DNA of 43,317 nucleotides from an uncultured Anaerolineae bacterium (GCA_937943625.1 CALEAD010000047.1:1-43317), one strand, 5' to 3'. Numbered from the stretch's first letter, positions 31,722 to 40,763 are shown. Program-made: numbers and translations. The notes: generated from the sequence alone by a model not told the origin.

Positions 31722-34475
31722 ATGACGCAAATTCGCCGCACCCATGCTTTACTGCTGCTGGTTGCCTGCCTGCTGGTTGCCGCCTGGCTGCGCCTGCCAG
31801 ACCTGCCCACCGCGCCCCCTGGCCTGCATTATGACGAAGCAGCTAACGTCATTCTGACCGGAGACATTGCCTTTCGCGATTATCGCCCGGTCTTCATCAG
31901 CAGCTACACCGGCAAAGAAGTGTTGTTCTTTTACCTGGCGGCTGGCCTGATGCGGCTGCTGGATGAATCGATGTTTGCCCTGCGCCTGACGGCCGCTTTC
32001 GTGGGGCTGCTCACCATTGCGGCCACTTACTGGCTGGGGCGCGAGCTAGGGCTGCGGCGCGAAGTGGCGCTCATAGCCGTTGCTTTGTTGGCCGTTAGCT
32101 TCTGGCATCTTGTGTTTAGTCGTCTCGGTTTTCGCGTGATCAGCCAGCCGCTCCTGCAGGCGCTCACCCTGGCGCTGCTGCTGCGCGGGCTGCGGCTGGG
32201 GCAGTGGCGCTGGCTGCTGCCTGCTGGCGTGGCACTGGGTCTGGCAGGATATACCTACCTGGCGGTGCGAGTTTTTCCGCTCTTGCTGCTGCTGGCGGCG
32301 CTGCCGCTGCTGCGTTCTCGTAGACGTTGGGTGCAATTGGTCACGGTAATGGCCGTTGCCGCCATTGTGCTCACGCCGCTGCTGGCCTACTTCTGGCAGC
32401 ACCCAGACGCTTTTTGGGTGCGCATCGGCCAGGTCGCCCCAGGTCAGGCGGGGCTGAGCCTGGGGGAAAGTGTGTGGCGCGCGCTGCAAATGTTTTTTCT
32501 CGTAGGTGACCCGTACATTCGCTTTAACCTGCCGCAACGGCCGTTGCTGGGGCCATTTTGGGGAACCCTGTTGCTGGTGGGGTGGCTCAGCCTTTTCTGG
32601 CGCTGGCGCGCCTGGCAGGCAGACTGGCGACGTAGTGCGCTGCTGTTGCTGCTGTGCAACCCGTTTATCATGCTGCTGCCCACGGCGCTGGCCACCAATG
32701 AGATTGTGCCCAGCAACCTGCGCGCCCTGGGACTAATCCCCCTACTTTTTTATTTGCCCGCCCTGGGGCTGCACGTGCTGCTGCGATCCATTGAGGGCTG
32801 GCTGCAAAGCCGCATGGTCACGCTGACGGTGGTGGCAACGGTCGTTACCCTGCTCATTTTGGGCGGCATGCTCACCAACCGCCTTTACTTTCTGGAGTGG
32901 GCAGACGACCCACGACTTTTTTACGAAAACGATGGCGATCTTGTGGCTGCGGCGCGCTACTTGGAGACGCAATCGTTGGCAAACACCACCCTTTACGTGG
33001 CGGCGCTGCATTACCAGCCCCCCACCTTTGCTGCGCTCAGCCGCCACTATGGGCAGGCCAAATGGCTGGTGGGCAGCCAGGCCATTGCCTTTCCTGCCAG
33101 CGGCGAGGCGCTGTACATCTTCCCGCATAACAGCCCGTTGCCAGAGTGGGCGGCGCCCTTATTTGCCGACTTGGATAGCGACGGCCTGGCCCAATCCCCG
33201 TTTTTGGCGCTGCGGCGCAGTAGCCCACCCACCATTACGCCACCTTACAGCGCCAACGTCAATTTTGGCAATACCCTCACCCTGATCGGCTACAACGCCC
33301 GCCCCGCTTATACCGGCGAAACGATGCCGGTGACGCTTTATTGGCGCGTGCAGCGCCCGCCCGCTGCCAGCTTTGTGCCATTTGTGCACCTGGAAGACGT
33401 GTGGCGCTACCGCTGGAGCCAGATAGAGGCGTTTGCTTATCCGTCCGCCCAGTGGGCAGAAGGGGAGCTGATTGTGCAGCGCGTGGAATTGCCTCTGCCC
33501 CCCGGTGCGCCCCCCGGCCCTTATCGCCTGCGCATTGGCCTCTTTCATCCGCAAACGGGAGAGCGCCTGCCACAGCTTGACGAAAACGGCCGTTTTGCCG
33601 GCGACAGCTTCTTGCTCGAATTTGTGGGCTTGCTGGCTGGCCCCATCCCCGAGGCGCTGCCCCAACCAACCCACGTCCTGCGCCAGACGGTGCTGCCCGG
33701 ATTGCAACTGCTGGGCTACAGTCGAGGCGGCGCCAACCTGGCCACGGGCGAGACGCTGCCGTTGGCGCTATGGTGGAAAGCGACAGAACCGCTGCCCCCT
33801 ATGACGACACGGCTGGAACTGCTGCGCCCCGACAACACCGGCCGCATTTTGCTCAACACGCAGCCCGTCCACAACACCTATCCTTTCCACCAGTGGTACA
33901 CGCCGCAGTTTCTCATTGATCACGTAGACCCGACCATTCCCGCCGACTTTCCCCCTGGCGCGTACCGCTTGCAGCTTCGTCTGCTAGATAAGCGCAACAA
34001 GACGCTGCTTACGGCCGCTTTAGGAGAAGTGACCATCACCGCCACCGAGCGCCTGTTTGCCCCACCCCCCATGCAAACGGTTACAGACAACCCATTTGGC
34101 CATGACCTGCGCCTGATCGGTTATGACCTGGAGGAAACGGCCGTGCGCACCTACACGCTGCGCCTGGCCTGGCAGGCACAAGCGCCACCTGCCGAAGATT
34201 ACACCGTCTTTGTGCACGTACTCACGCCAGATGGGGTGTGCTGCGTCTGGCAGCAAGACGTCATGCCCCGGCAAAATCAGTACCCCACTTCGCGCTGGCT
34301 CGCTGGCGAGGTGGTGATAGACAGCTACAACATTACCCTGCCTGCCGAGACAGCCGGCGGCGTTTATCCGCTAGAAATTGGCCTCTATCTGGTCGAAACG
34401 GGCCTGCGCTTGCCCGTCAGCGGCATTGGTGCGGCTGGTGACGCCCTTTTCTTGCGCCCGCTGCTGGTTCCGTAA
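31722..34475 (+). CDS. Large GT-C membrane glycosyltransferase with three C-terminal beta repeats
   Basis: 917 residues. The N-terminal half (1-410) has about eleven membrane helices and an acidic first-loop motif GLHYDEAANV (34-43), as in PMT/ArnT-type enzymes that use polyprenyl-phosphate sugars. The C-terminal half contains three related domains of about 100 residues (roughly 510-610, 665-770 and 795-905). Each starts with L.LIGY or LQLLGY, then a L.W strand, an FVHL/FVHV or related strand, and ends with Y.L.(I/L)(G/R)L. These are probably extracellular sandwich domains. No close family is certain; it may glycosylate exported proteins or polymers. A 464-bp regulated-looking intergenic region precedes it. 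Confidence 0.82.
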   Translation: MTQIRRTHALLLLVACLLVAAWLRLPDLPTAPPGLHYDEAANVILTGDIAFRDYRPVFISSYTGKEVLFFYLAAGLMRLLDESMFALRLTAAFVGLLTIAATYWLGRELGLRREVALIAVALLAVSFWHLVFSRLGFRVISQPLLQALTLALLLRGLRLGQWRWLLPAGVALGLAGYTYLAVRVFPLLLLLAALPLLRSRRRWVQLVTVMAVAAIVLTPLLAYFWQHPDAFWVRIGQVAPGQAGLSLGESVWRALQMFFLVGDPYIRFNLPQRPLLGPFWGTLLLVGWLSLFWRWRAWQADWRRSALLLLLCNPFIMLLPTALATNEIVPSNLRALGLIPLLFYLPALGLHVLLRSIEGWLQSRMVTLTVVATVVTLLILGGMLTNRLYFLEWADDPRLFYENDGDLVAAARYLETQSLANTTLYVAALHYQPPTFAALSRHYGQAKWLVGSQAIAFPASGEALYIFPHNSPLPEWAAPLFADLDSDGLAQSPFLALRRSSPPTITPPYSANVNFGNTLTLIGYNARPAYTGETMPVTLYWRVQRPPAASFVPFVHLEDVWRYRWSQIEAFAYPSAQWAEGELIVQRVELPLPPGAPPGPYRLRIGLFHPQTGERLPQLDENGRFAGDSFLLEFVGLLAGPIPEALPQPTHVLRQTVLPGLQLLGYSRGGANLATGETLPLALWWKATEPLPPMTTRLELLRPDNTGRILLNTQPVHNTYPFHQWYTPQFLIDHVDPTIPADFPPGAYRLQLRLLDKRNKTLLTAALGEVTITATERLFAPPPMQTVTDNPFGHDLRLIGYDLEETAVRTYTLRLAWQAQAPPAEDYTVFVHVLTPDGVCCVWQQDVMPRQNQYPTSRWLAGEVVIDSYNITLPAETAGGVYPLEIGLYLVETGLRLPVSGIGAAGDALFLRPLLVP

Positions 34476-34682
34476 GCGTGTTTGCGCGCAGACGGCAGGC
34501 AGACGCTGCTTGCGGGTTAGAGGCGGGTTTGCGGTTTTTCACGTCTGCTTTATTCCGCAATTCTGCAATTTTCCTTTAAGATGATGCGCAGTAACTGTTC
34601 AGGGTACAGAGCAGATAGAGAGCACAGATAACTCGTAAATCCCCTCTAGCATCTATCTCTGGTTGTTTCTATGGAGTTGCAC

Positions 34683-36071
34683 ATGGAATTTCAACATCGC
34701 ATCTACCGGGTGGGTGAGCAAGAAATTCACGCCATGGAAGCTGGCCGGCCAGGGAGGCAGATCGCCCTGATGATTCACGGCTGGTCTAGCTCCTGGTACG
34801 CCATGTCTCCGCTAATGCCGCCGCTGGCGCAGCGCTTTCACTGCATTGCCATAGACTTGCCCGGCTATGGACAATCACCACGCCTGGAAGGACGCACGAC
34901 TATCCCGCGTTATGTCGAAATATTGGCCGACCTGATTGAGCAAATTAGCGACAACCCGGTGGTGTTAATTGGGCACTCCATGGGAGGCATGATCAGCATT
35001 ACATTGGCGCTGAAATATCCTGTCCTGGTAGAACGGATGGTGCTGCTCAGCCCGACGATTAGCGGCCGTCTTTCTAATTTCATCAACTTCTTCATCTTGC
35101 CCATTACGATGCTGGAGCGGTTCAGCCCTGGCAGCCTGCTGGTTTCGGCCGTGGAAAAAAGCATCGTTGGCATCACCGACCGGCTGATGCGTCCCGTTTC
35201 CTTTGCTGAGCGTTCTGGCATTAGCGAAGCGGCATACATGCGCCTGCGTGCCGATGCGCGTCGCCCAGGCCAGGGGCGCGTGCGCGCCGAATGTTTTGAT
35301 GCCATGCGTGAGAATAATTTGTGTGGCCGCATCAGCCACATCGAGACGTCCACGCTGATTCTGTGGGGCGCAGAAGACAACACCGTGCCTTTGCGTGATG
35401 CAGGTGTGGTGGCTGACGAGTGGCCAGCTGCTGACCTGCGCATTTTGCCCAAGGCGGGCCATTGGCCCCATTTTGAGGCTGCCGACGCCACGCGGCGACA
35501 GGTGGCTGCCTACCTGGGGCTGCCGCGTACCAGTGCTGACCTGTATGCGCCGGTGGGGGATGAAGAACTGCTCTATATCCGCGACGTGGCGCAATTTCTG
35601 GCTCATTCCGACATTGGCAACGACCTGAACGAGGCGCAGCGCATACGCATTGCGGCGCAGTTCCAGCAGCGCACCTATCGGCCTGGGGAGAGCATTGTGC
35701 ACACGGCCGATTCTGGACACGAGCTGTACATCATCCGCGCCGGCACGGTTGAGGTGTGGAAAGACCCAGAAGGGCTGAGTCTGGCGCAGCACGTCCATGC
35801 GCGCGTGCAGCACGTGACCACCTTTCACCCTGGGCAAATTGTGGGCGAGCTTTCGATGCTGGACCAGGGGGAGCGCAGCGCCGACCTGATAGCGGGCAAG
35901 GATGGCGCCACGCTGCTGAGCCTGAGCCGCGAGCGGCTGCTGACGCTGTGCGAAGATGACGCGGTGCTGGGCACGCGCCTGTTGTGGAACATTGCTACCG
36001 TTGTTTCGCAGCGCGTCCGTTTCATTCTCTGGCAACTCAATCGCGCCGAGCAGCGTCGCCAGCCCTTATGA
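34683..36071 (+). CDS. Alpha/beta hydrolase fused to a cyclic-nucleotide-binding domain
   Basis: 462 residues. The hydrolase domain (1-280) has an oxyanion motif IHGWSSS, nucleophile Ser99 in GHSMGG, Asp232 and His260 in KAGHWPHF. The C-terminal domain (about 300-425) is a CRP-type cNMP-binding barrel with the phosphate-binding cassette GELSMLDQGERSA (388-400), including the Glu389 and Arg398-Ser399 that hold cAMP in CRP. There is no DNA-binding helix after it. The enzyme may be switched by cAMP or c-di-GMP, or tethered by the domain. A GGAG at 34673 lies 6 nt before the ATG at 34683, which I prefer to that at 34671. The stop overlaps the next start. Confidence 0.88.
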   Translation: MEFQHRIYRVGEQEIHAMEAGRPGRQIALMIHGWSSSWYAMSPLMPPLAQRFHCIAIDLPGYGQSPRLEGRTTIPRYVEILADLIEQISDNPVVLIGHSMGGMISITLALKYPVLVERMVLLSPTISGRLSNFINFFILPITMLERFSPGSLLVSAVEKSIVGITDRLMRPVSFAERSGISEAAYMRLRADARRPGQGRVRAECFDAMRENNLCGRISHIETSTLILWGAEDNTVPLRDAGVVADEWPAADLRILPKAGHWPHFEAADATRRQVAAYLGLPRTSADLYAPVGDEELLYIRDVAQFLAHSDIGNDLNEAQRIRIAAQFQQRTYRPGESIVHTADSGHELYIIRAGTVEVWKDPEGLSLAQHVHARVQHVTTFHPGQIVGELSMLDQGERSADLIAGKDGATLLSLSRERLLTLCEDDAVLGTRLLWNIATVVSQRVRFILWQLNRAEQRRQPL

Positions 36072-37213
36072 AGTCCCTCTTTTTGCTCGACCCGTCGGTT
36101 ATTTTTCTCAATCATGGCTCCTTTGGCGCCACGCCGCGCCCGGTGTTTGCCGCCTATCAGGAGTGGCAGCGCCGCCTGGAGTGGCAGCCGGTGCAATTTT
36201 TGGCCAATGAGTTGCCGCGTCATCTGGCCGAAGCACGGCAGGCGCTGGGCGCATACCTGGGCGTGGCGGCGGATGAGCTGGTGTACGTGCCTAATGCTAC
36301 GTTTGCCCTGAATGTGGTGGCGCGTTCGTTGCCCCTGGGTGTGGGGGACGAGGTGCTGACAAGCAACCATGAGTATGGCGCGTGCGACAATGTGTGGCGG
36401 TTTCTCTGTCAGAAGCAGGGGTTTACTTACGTGACCCAACACATACCCCTGGGGCTAACGGCCGTGCAGATGGCCGACGCGCTCTGGCAAGGAGTGACGC
36501 CGCGCACGCGCGTTATTTTCCTCAGCCACATCACTTCGGCTACGGCGTTGCGTTTGCCGGTGGAACTGATTTGCCGGCGCGCGCGCGCGGCGGGCATTCT
36601 CACGGTGATTGATGGCGCGCACGCGCCGGGGCAGATTCCGCTGCATCTGGCGCAGATTGGTGCTGATTTTTATTTTGGCAATGCGCACAAGTGGTTGATG
36701 AGCGCGAAGGGAGCAGCTTTTCTCTACGCACGCGCGGAGATGCAGCCGCTTATTGAACCGCTGGTGGTTAGCTGGGGCTGGGGCGCGCCGCGCGCGCTGA
36801 CGTTTGGATCCGACTTTTTGGATTATTTGCAGTGGTTGGGCACGGACGACTTTTCCGCGTATCTCTCTGTGCCGGCGGCGCTGACGTTTCAGCAGGCGTA
36901 TGACTGGGAAGCAGTGCGTGCGCGCTGCCACGCGCTGTTGCGGCAGACGCTGCCGCGCCTGAGCGCCATCACGGGGCTGCCCGCGCCCTATGCCGATGAT
37001 GGTCTGTACCGGCAAATGGCGGTTGTGCCGCTGCCGCCGCAAACGGATGGCGCGGCTCTGAAGCAACGGTTGTATGAGTTGTACCGCATTGAAGTTCCGG
37101 TGACGGTATGGCAGCAACGGCCGTTTCTGCGGCTCTCACTCCAGGGGTACAACAGCGAGGAGGATGTGGCAGCGCTGCTGGCGGCGCTGGGAGAGTTGGT
37201 CGTTGGCCGTTAG
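36068..37213 (+). CDS. PLP-dependent class V aminotransferase (isopenicillin-N epimerase-like)
   Basis: 381 residues. FLNHGSFGATP starts the fold; DGAHAPGQ holds the PLP-binding Asp, and the Schiff-base Lys lies in NAHKWLMSAKG. The pattern fits the isopenicillin-N epimerase / EgtE / cysteine-desulfurase-like branch, which covers epimerases, lyases and desulfurases, so the reaction is open. The ATG overlaps the hydrolase stop (ATGA): translational coupling suggests a shared pathway. Confidence 0.88.
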   Translation: MKSLFLLDPSVIFLNHGSFGATPRPVFAAYQEWQRRLEWQPVQFLANELPRHLAEARQALGAYLGVAADELVYVPNATFALNVVARSLPLGVGDEVLTSNHEYGACDNVWRFLCQKQGFTYVTQHIPLGLTAVQMADALWQGVTPRTRVIFLSHITSATALRLPVELICRRARAAGILTVIDGAHAPGQIPLHLAQIGADFYFGNAHKWLMSAKGAAFLYARAEMQPLIEPLVVSWGWGAPRALTFGSDFLDYLQWLGTDDFSAYLSVPAALTFQQAYDWEAVRARCHALLRQTLPRLSAITGLPAPYADDGLYRQMAVVPLPPQTDGAALKQRLYELYRIEVPVTVWQQRPFLRLSLQGYNSEEDVAALLAALGELVVGR

Positions 37214-37242
37214 CGCCATGGTTCAAAGCAGCTTCACAAGTT

Positions 37243-37315
37243 TGACCGCTGACCACCGACCGCAGCGCGCCATGTTTTGCCAGTATGGCGGTTGCTGGTC
37301 TGTCGTCAGCGGTCG
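37243..37315. repeat. Heptad tandem repeats between convergent genes
   Basis: GACCGCT, GACCACC, GACCGCA from 37243, and a second block around GTCTGTCGTCAGCGGTC (37298-37314). They sit in the 164-bp gap between convergent genes, where no good terminator is otherwise seen. Confidence 0.65.
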
Positions 37316-37377
37316 AAAAAAAATGTCAGGCATCGCTTCAGCAGATCACGAACCATGCCCGGTTAGCTGTTGTCGGT

Positions 37378-38991
37378 TCATGGCTCGCGCGTGACCAGGT
37401 GCCACTGCGCAATGCCCATGGGGGTGAGGGCGTAATTTTGCAGGTGGGGTGAGACCAACACGGCCGTTACCCCATGCGCCAGAAAAATTGCGGGCACGTC
37501 TTGCGCCAGCAGTTGTTCCACAGTGGCATAGAGCGCCAGGCGTGTGGGCACATCTCGCTCAATGCGCGCCTGTTCTAGCAGCGCATCTATCTGTGCGTTG
37601 GCGTAGCCACCCAGGTTTTGCCGCGAGCTGCTGTGGTAGAGAATGTCCAGGAAATTTTGCGGGTCGGGGTAGTCGGCGCACCAGCCAGAGGAGAAGAAGT
37701 GGCCGATGTCGCCACGATAGAGCTGGTCGTTGTAAATGAAGGGGTCAATCAACACCGGTTCGATGGTTAGCCCCAAGTGCGTTTGCCACATGGTGATCAC
37801 GGCCGTTACCAGCTCACTCACCCGGTCAAACCCGGCCGTGTAATAAGTGAGTGTGCCCAGGTCGGCGGGGTTGGCGTAGCCCGCTTCCGCCAGCAGCGCC
37901 CGCGCCCGTTCTGGGTTAAATGGCAGCGGTTGCGTCACCGCGCCATAGCCCGGCATGGCCGGCGGCAGCGCCCCTGCGGCCGGTAGCCCGCTGCCACGCC
38001 AGAAGGTGCGCAGCAACGTTTCCCGGTCGAGTGCATAGGCCAGCGCCAGGCGCACGCGCGCATCTTGCAGCGGCTCCAGGCGGTTGTTCAGGCCGATGAC
38101 GGTTGTGCACAGACTGGCCGTCTGGCGCAGGTCGGCCGCCAGCGGGTCATTGGGGTCTTGCAGACGCGCCAGCGCATCGCCGCCAACGCTCACCAGGTCA
38201 ATCTCTCCCCGTTCGTACAGCGCCAGTGGTAAATGGGCCTCCAGCCGGTAAACCAGATGTGGCACCTTTGCCAGTTCGCCGTAGTAGGCGTCGTGGCGCG
38301 CCAGAATGAGGATGTCGTCGTCGCGCCAGGTTTGCAGGCGGAAAGGGCCGGTGCCGTTGGGCTGGCGTTCCCAATTGCGCTGCGCCACGTTGTCCTGGTC
38401 TACTACAAAGGCGACCGGGTAGGCCAGCTTTTGCAAAAAGTAGACGACGGGGGCGCGCAGGGTGACTTGCAGGGTGTGGTCGTCCAGGGCGCGCAAGCCG
38501 CTGATGCTGTTGGCCGTTCCCGCCAGCTTTTCCGCCACGCCGACGATATCACCCAGGTAGGTTTCGGCCGTGTCGGAGCCGGTCGCCGGGTCGGCGGCGC
38601 GTTCCCAGGAGAAGATGACGTCTTGGGCGCTGACTACACGGCCGTTATGAAAAACCGCATTTTGGCGCAGATAGAAGGTGTAGATGCGGTTGTCGCCGCT
38701 GATCTGCCAGCCGGCCGCCAGGTCTGGCTGCACCTGAAGCTGCTGATCCAGCGTAACCAGGCCGCTAAAAATCGCCCCCAGGGCATCATCAGGGCCACCG
38801 TGCGTGCGCGCCGGGTCGAGCGTGCGCGGCTGCCTGCCGCTGAGGACGATGGCGTTGGCGCGCTCGACGCCCGCGCCGCGTAAACTGTCTGCACCGGGCA
38901 AAAGGCGTGTGATCAGTTGGCAGCCGAGGAAGAGGAAAACGGCCGTTGCCATCAATAGTCCTCTATAAATGGGAGAAGTGTAATCAGACAT
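37378..38991 (-). CDS. Family 5 substrate-binding lipoprotein (peptide/nickel ABC type)
   Basis: 537 residues. A lipobox FLFLGC puts the lipidated cysteine at 24. The SBP_bac_5 fold follows, with RTLDPARTHGG, LVTLDQQLQVQPDLAAGW and NGTGPFRL. Such proteins capture oligopeptides or related ligands for an ABC importer, but no permease or ATPase gene adjoins it, so it is an orphan binding protein or serves a remote transporter. It is divergent from the DASS transporter across a 232-bp region holding a CRP-like box. Confidence 0.92.
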   Translation of the reverse strand: MSDYTSPIYRGLLMATAVFLFLGCQLITRLLPGADSLRGAGVERANAIVLSGRQPRTLDPARTHGGPDDALGAIFSGLVTLDQQLQVQPDLAAGWQISGDNRIYTFYLRQNAVFHNGRVVSAQDVIFSWERAADPATGSDTAETYLGDIVGVAEKLAGTANSISGLRALDDHTLQVTLRAPVVYFLQKLAYPVAFVVDQDNVAQRNWERQPNGTGPFRLQTWRDDDILILARHDAYYGELAKVPHLVYRLEAHLPLALYERGEIDLVSVGGDALARLQDPNDPLAADLRQTASLCTTVIGLNNRLEPLQDARVRLALAYALDRETLLRTFWRGSGLPAAGALPPAMPGYGAVTQPLPFNPERARALLAEAGYANPADLGTLTYYTAGFDRVSELVTAVITMWQTHLGLTIEPVLIDPFIYNDQLYRGDIGHFFSSGWCADYPDPQNFLDILYHSSSRQNLGGYANAQIDALLEQARIERDVPTRLALYATVEQLLAQDVPAIFLAHGVTAVLVSPHLQNYALTPMGIAQWHLVTREP

Positions 38992-39031
38992 AGGGATAAG
39001 AAACTGGAGATTTATGAGTAGAAACCGGCGC

Positions 39032-39049
39032 TTGTGATTTTTGTCACAA
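39032..39049. promoter_or_regulatory. CRP/FNR-type box (TTGTGA-N6-TCACAA)
   Basis: A perfect 6-bp inverted repeat with 6-bp spacer, identical in form to the CRP half-sites TGTGA/TCACA. It lies about 50 bp upstream of the SBP start and 175 bp upstream of the DASS start. TGACA/TGTCA half-sites follow (39050-39069). No CRP-family regulator gene is in the window. Confidence 0.6.
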
Positions 39050-39125
39050 TGACACTATGACACCTGTCACTAACCCAAACCTCCTTTTCCAACTATCCTT
39101 TGGGGGATTGTTATAAATGCAAACT

Positions 39126-39196
39126 GGTTAGTTGGATAGTTGGATAGTTGGTTAACCAACCCAACCAACCCGACCAACCTGACCAACCAACTAACC
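39126..39196. repeat. GTTGG/CCAAC inverted repeat with perfect central palindrome
   Basis: GGTTAGTTGG (39126-39135) pairs with CCAACTAACC (39187-39196), and GTTGGTTAACCAAC (39147-39160) is a perfect palindrome. The right arm has irregular CCAAC repeats. It would form a long structured leader for the DASS gene if transcribed from the TATAAA at 39112. Confidence 0.65.
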
Positions 39197-39223
39197 TGAC
39201 CAACTAAACGAGGAGTATATTCA

Positions 39224-40681
39224 ATGGCAACCCTTTCGGCTAAAAACCAAAGAAATGATGTGCTACAGCCCATCAACGGCTCTTACCTGCTGCGCTGGCT
39301 GATTCCGATTATCATCGGCGCAATCATCTGGCTTCTGCCCGCGCCAGAGGGCGTGGAGCGCAACGCCTGGCAGTTGCTGGCCATTTTTGTGGCAACGATT
39401 GCCGGCATTATTGCCAAGCCTTTGCCCATGGGTGCAGTGGCTATGATTGGCATTATGATGACGGCCGCTACGCAAACCCTCTCGCCCGGTGACGCCTTGA
39501 GCGGCTTTGGCAACACCACCATCTGGCTGATTGTCGTCGCCTTTTTCATCTCGCGCGGGTTCATCAAAACAGGGCTAGGCGCGCGCATTGCTTATCTGTT
39601 CATGTCTGTGCTGGGCAAAAAGACGCTGGGTCTTAGCTATGGCCTGGTGGCCAGCGACCTGGTGCTGGCTCCCGCCATTCCCAGCAACACGGCGCGTGCA
39701 GGTGGCGTTGTCTTTCCCATTCTCGTTTCCATTGCCAAAGCGTATGGCAGCAATGCCGACGACGGTACGCACCGCAAGCTGGGTGCATTCCTGACTAAGG
39801 CGGCTTTCCAGGGCACGGTGATCACCAGCGCCATGTTCCTCACGGCGATGGCGGCCAATCCGCTGGCGGCCAAGCTGGCCGGCGAGCAGGGCATTGAAAT
39901 TACCTGGGGCGGCTGGGCGCTGGCGGCACTGGTACCAGGCATCATCAGCCTGATAGTTGTGCCGCTACTTATCTACAAAATCTATCCCCCGGAAGTTAAA
40001 GAGACCCCGGCTGCCGCGCAAATTGCCAAAAATAAGCTGGCCGAGATGGGCAAGATGAAGAACAGCGAGTGGATTATGCTGGGCGCGTTTTTCTTGCTGC
40101 TGGGGCTGTGGATTTTTGGCCCGAACAGCCTGGGCATGGATGCGACAACGGCCGCTTTGATTGGCCTGGCCGTGTTGCTGCTGACGACCGTGCTGACCTG
40201 GAGTGACATTCTGAACGAGCGCGGCGCGTGGGATACGCTGGTCTGGTTTGCGGCGCTGGTGATGATGGCGACGCAGCTTAACAAGCTGGGTCTTATTCCC
40301 TGGTTTAGCGACACCATGGGCAGTGCCGTGGCGGGCTATAACTGGGTGCCGGCATTTTTGCTGCTTTCGCTGGTGTACTTCTATAGTCACTACCTGTTTG
40401 CCAGCAACACGGCGCACGTCAGCGCGATGTATGCTCCCTTTCTGGTAGTCGCAATTGCCGTAGGCACACCTCCCTTACTGGCGGCGCTGGTGTTGGCTTT
40501 CTTTAGCAACCTGTTCAGCAGCATGACCCACTATGGCACAGGCCCGGCTCCCGTGTTGTTTGGCTCTGGCTATGTGCCCATGGCCGACTGGTGGCGCATT
40601 GGCGCGCTGATTAGCGTGGTGAACATTGTGATCTGGCTGGGCATTGGCGGCCTGTGGTGGAAGATTTTGGGCCTCTGGTAA
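39224..40681 (+). CDS. DASS-family dicarboxylate transporter
   Basis: 485 residues with about 12-13 membrane segments. It has the two SNT motifs of the divalent anion:sodium symporter family, PSNTARAGG in the first half and ASNTAHVSAMY in the second. HYGTGPAPVLFGSGYV and the short loop lengths fit the CitT/2-oxoglutarate-malate (SODiT1) branch more than NaDC. It should move C4-C6 di- or tricarboxylates across the inner membrane. A CGAGGAG ribosome site precedes the ATG by 7 nt. Confidence 0.92.
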   Translation: MATLSAKNQRNDVLQPINGSYLLRWLIPIIIGAIIWLLPAPEGVERNAWQLLAIFVATIAGIIAKPLPMGAVAMIGIMMTAATQTLSPGDALSGFGNTTIWLIVVAFFISRGFIKTGLGARIAYLFMSVLGKKTLGLSYGLVASDLVLAPAIPSNTARAGGVVFPILVSIAKAYGSNADDGTHRKLGAFLTKAAFQGTVITSAMFLTAMAANPLAAKLAGEQGIEITWGGWALAALVPGIISLIVVPLLIYKIYPPEVKETPAAAQIAKNKLAEMGKMKNSEWIMLGAFFLLLGLWIFGPNSLGMDATTAALIGLAVLLLTTVLTWSDILNERGAWDTLVWFAALVMMATQLNKLGLIPWFSDTMGSAVAGYNWVPAFLLLSLVYFYSHYLFASNTAHVSAMYAPFLVVAIAVGTPPLLAALVLAFFSNLFSSMTHYGTGPAPVLFGSGYVPMADWWRIGALISVVNIVIWLGIGGLWWKILGLW

Positions 40682-40704
40682 ACCCGGTGGTTGAACGGAA
40701 TTAG

Positions 40705-40763
40705 AGAGTGGAGATTGGTGCTGGGAGATGAGTGATCTCCAATCGCCAATCTCCTCTCTTTTT
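40705..40763 (+). terminator. Intrinsic terminator after the DASS gene
   Basis: A 14-bp outer stem with one mismatch (40705-40718 and 40746-40759) encloses a GGAGAT/ATCTCC inner hairpin and ends in five T (40759-40763). It also contains the intergenic GAGATTGG/CCAATCGCC element. Confidence 0.8.

Noticed and set aside
31482..31745. An 87-residue minus-strand frame sharing a peptide with the frame at 91-321
   Set aside because: Both translate the hairpin repeat; there is no conservation outside it.
20783..34475. The glycan region as an antibiotic biosynthetic cluster because of FkbM and the nearby epimerase-like enzyme
   Set aside because: No polyketide, peptide synthetase or terpene core enzymes are present; the glycosyltransferases fit a surface polysaccharide.
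39126..39196. CCAAC repeats as a CRISPR array
   Set aside because: Units are 4-10 bp, irregular and without unique spacers, and no cas genes are near.
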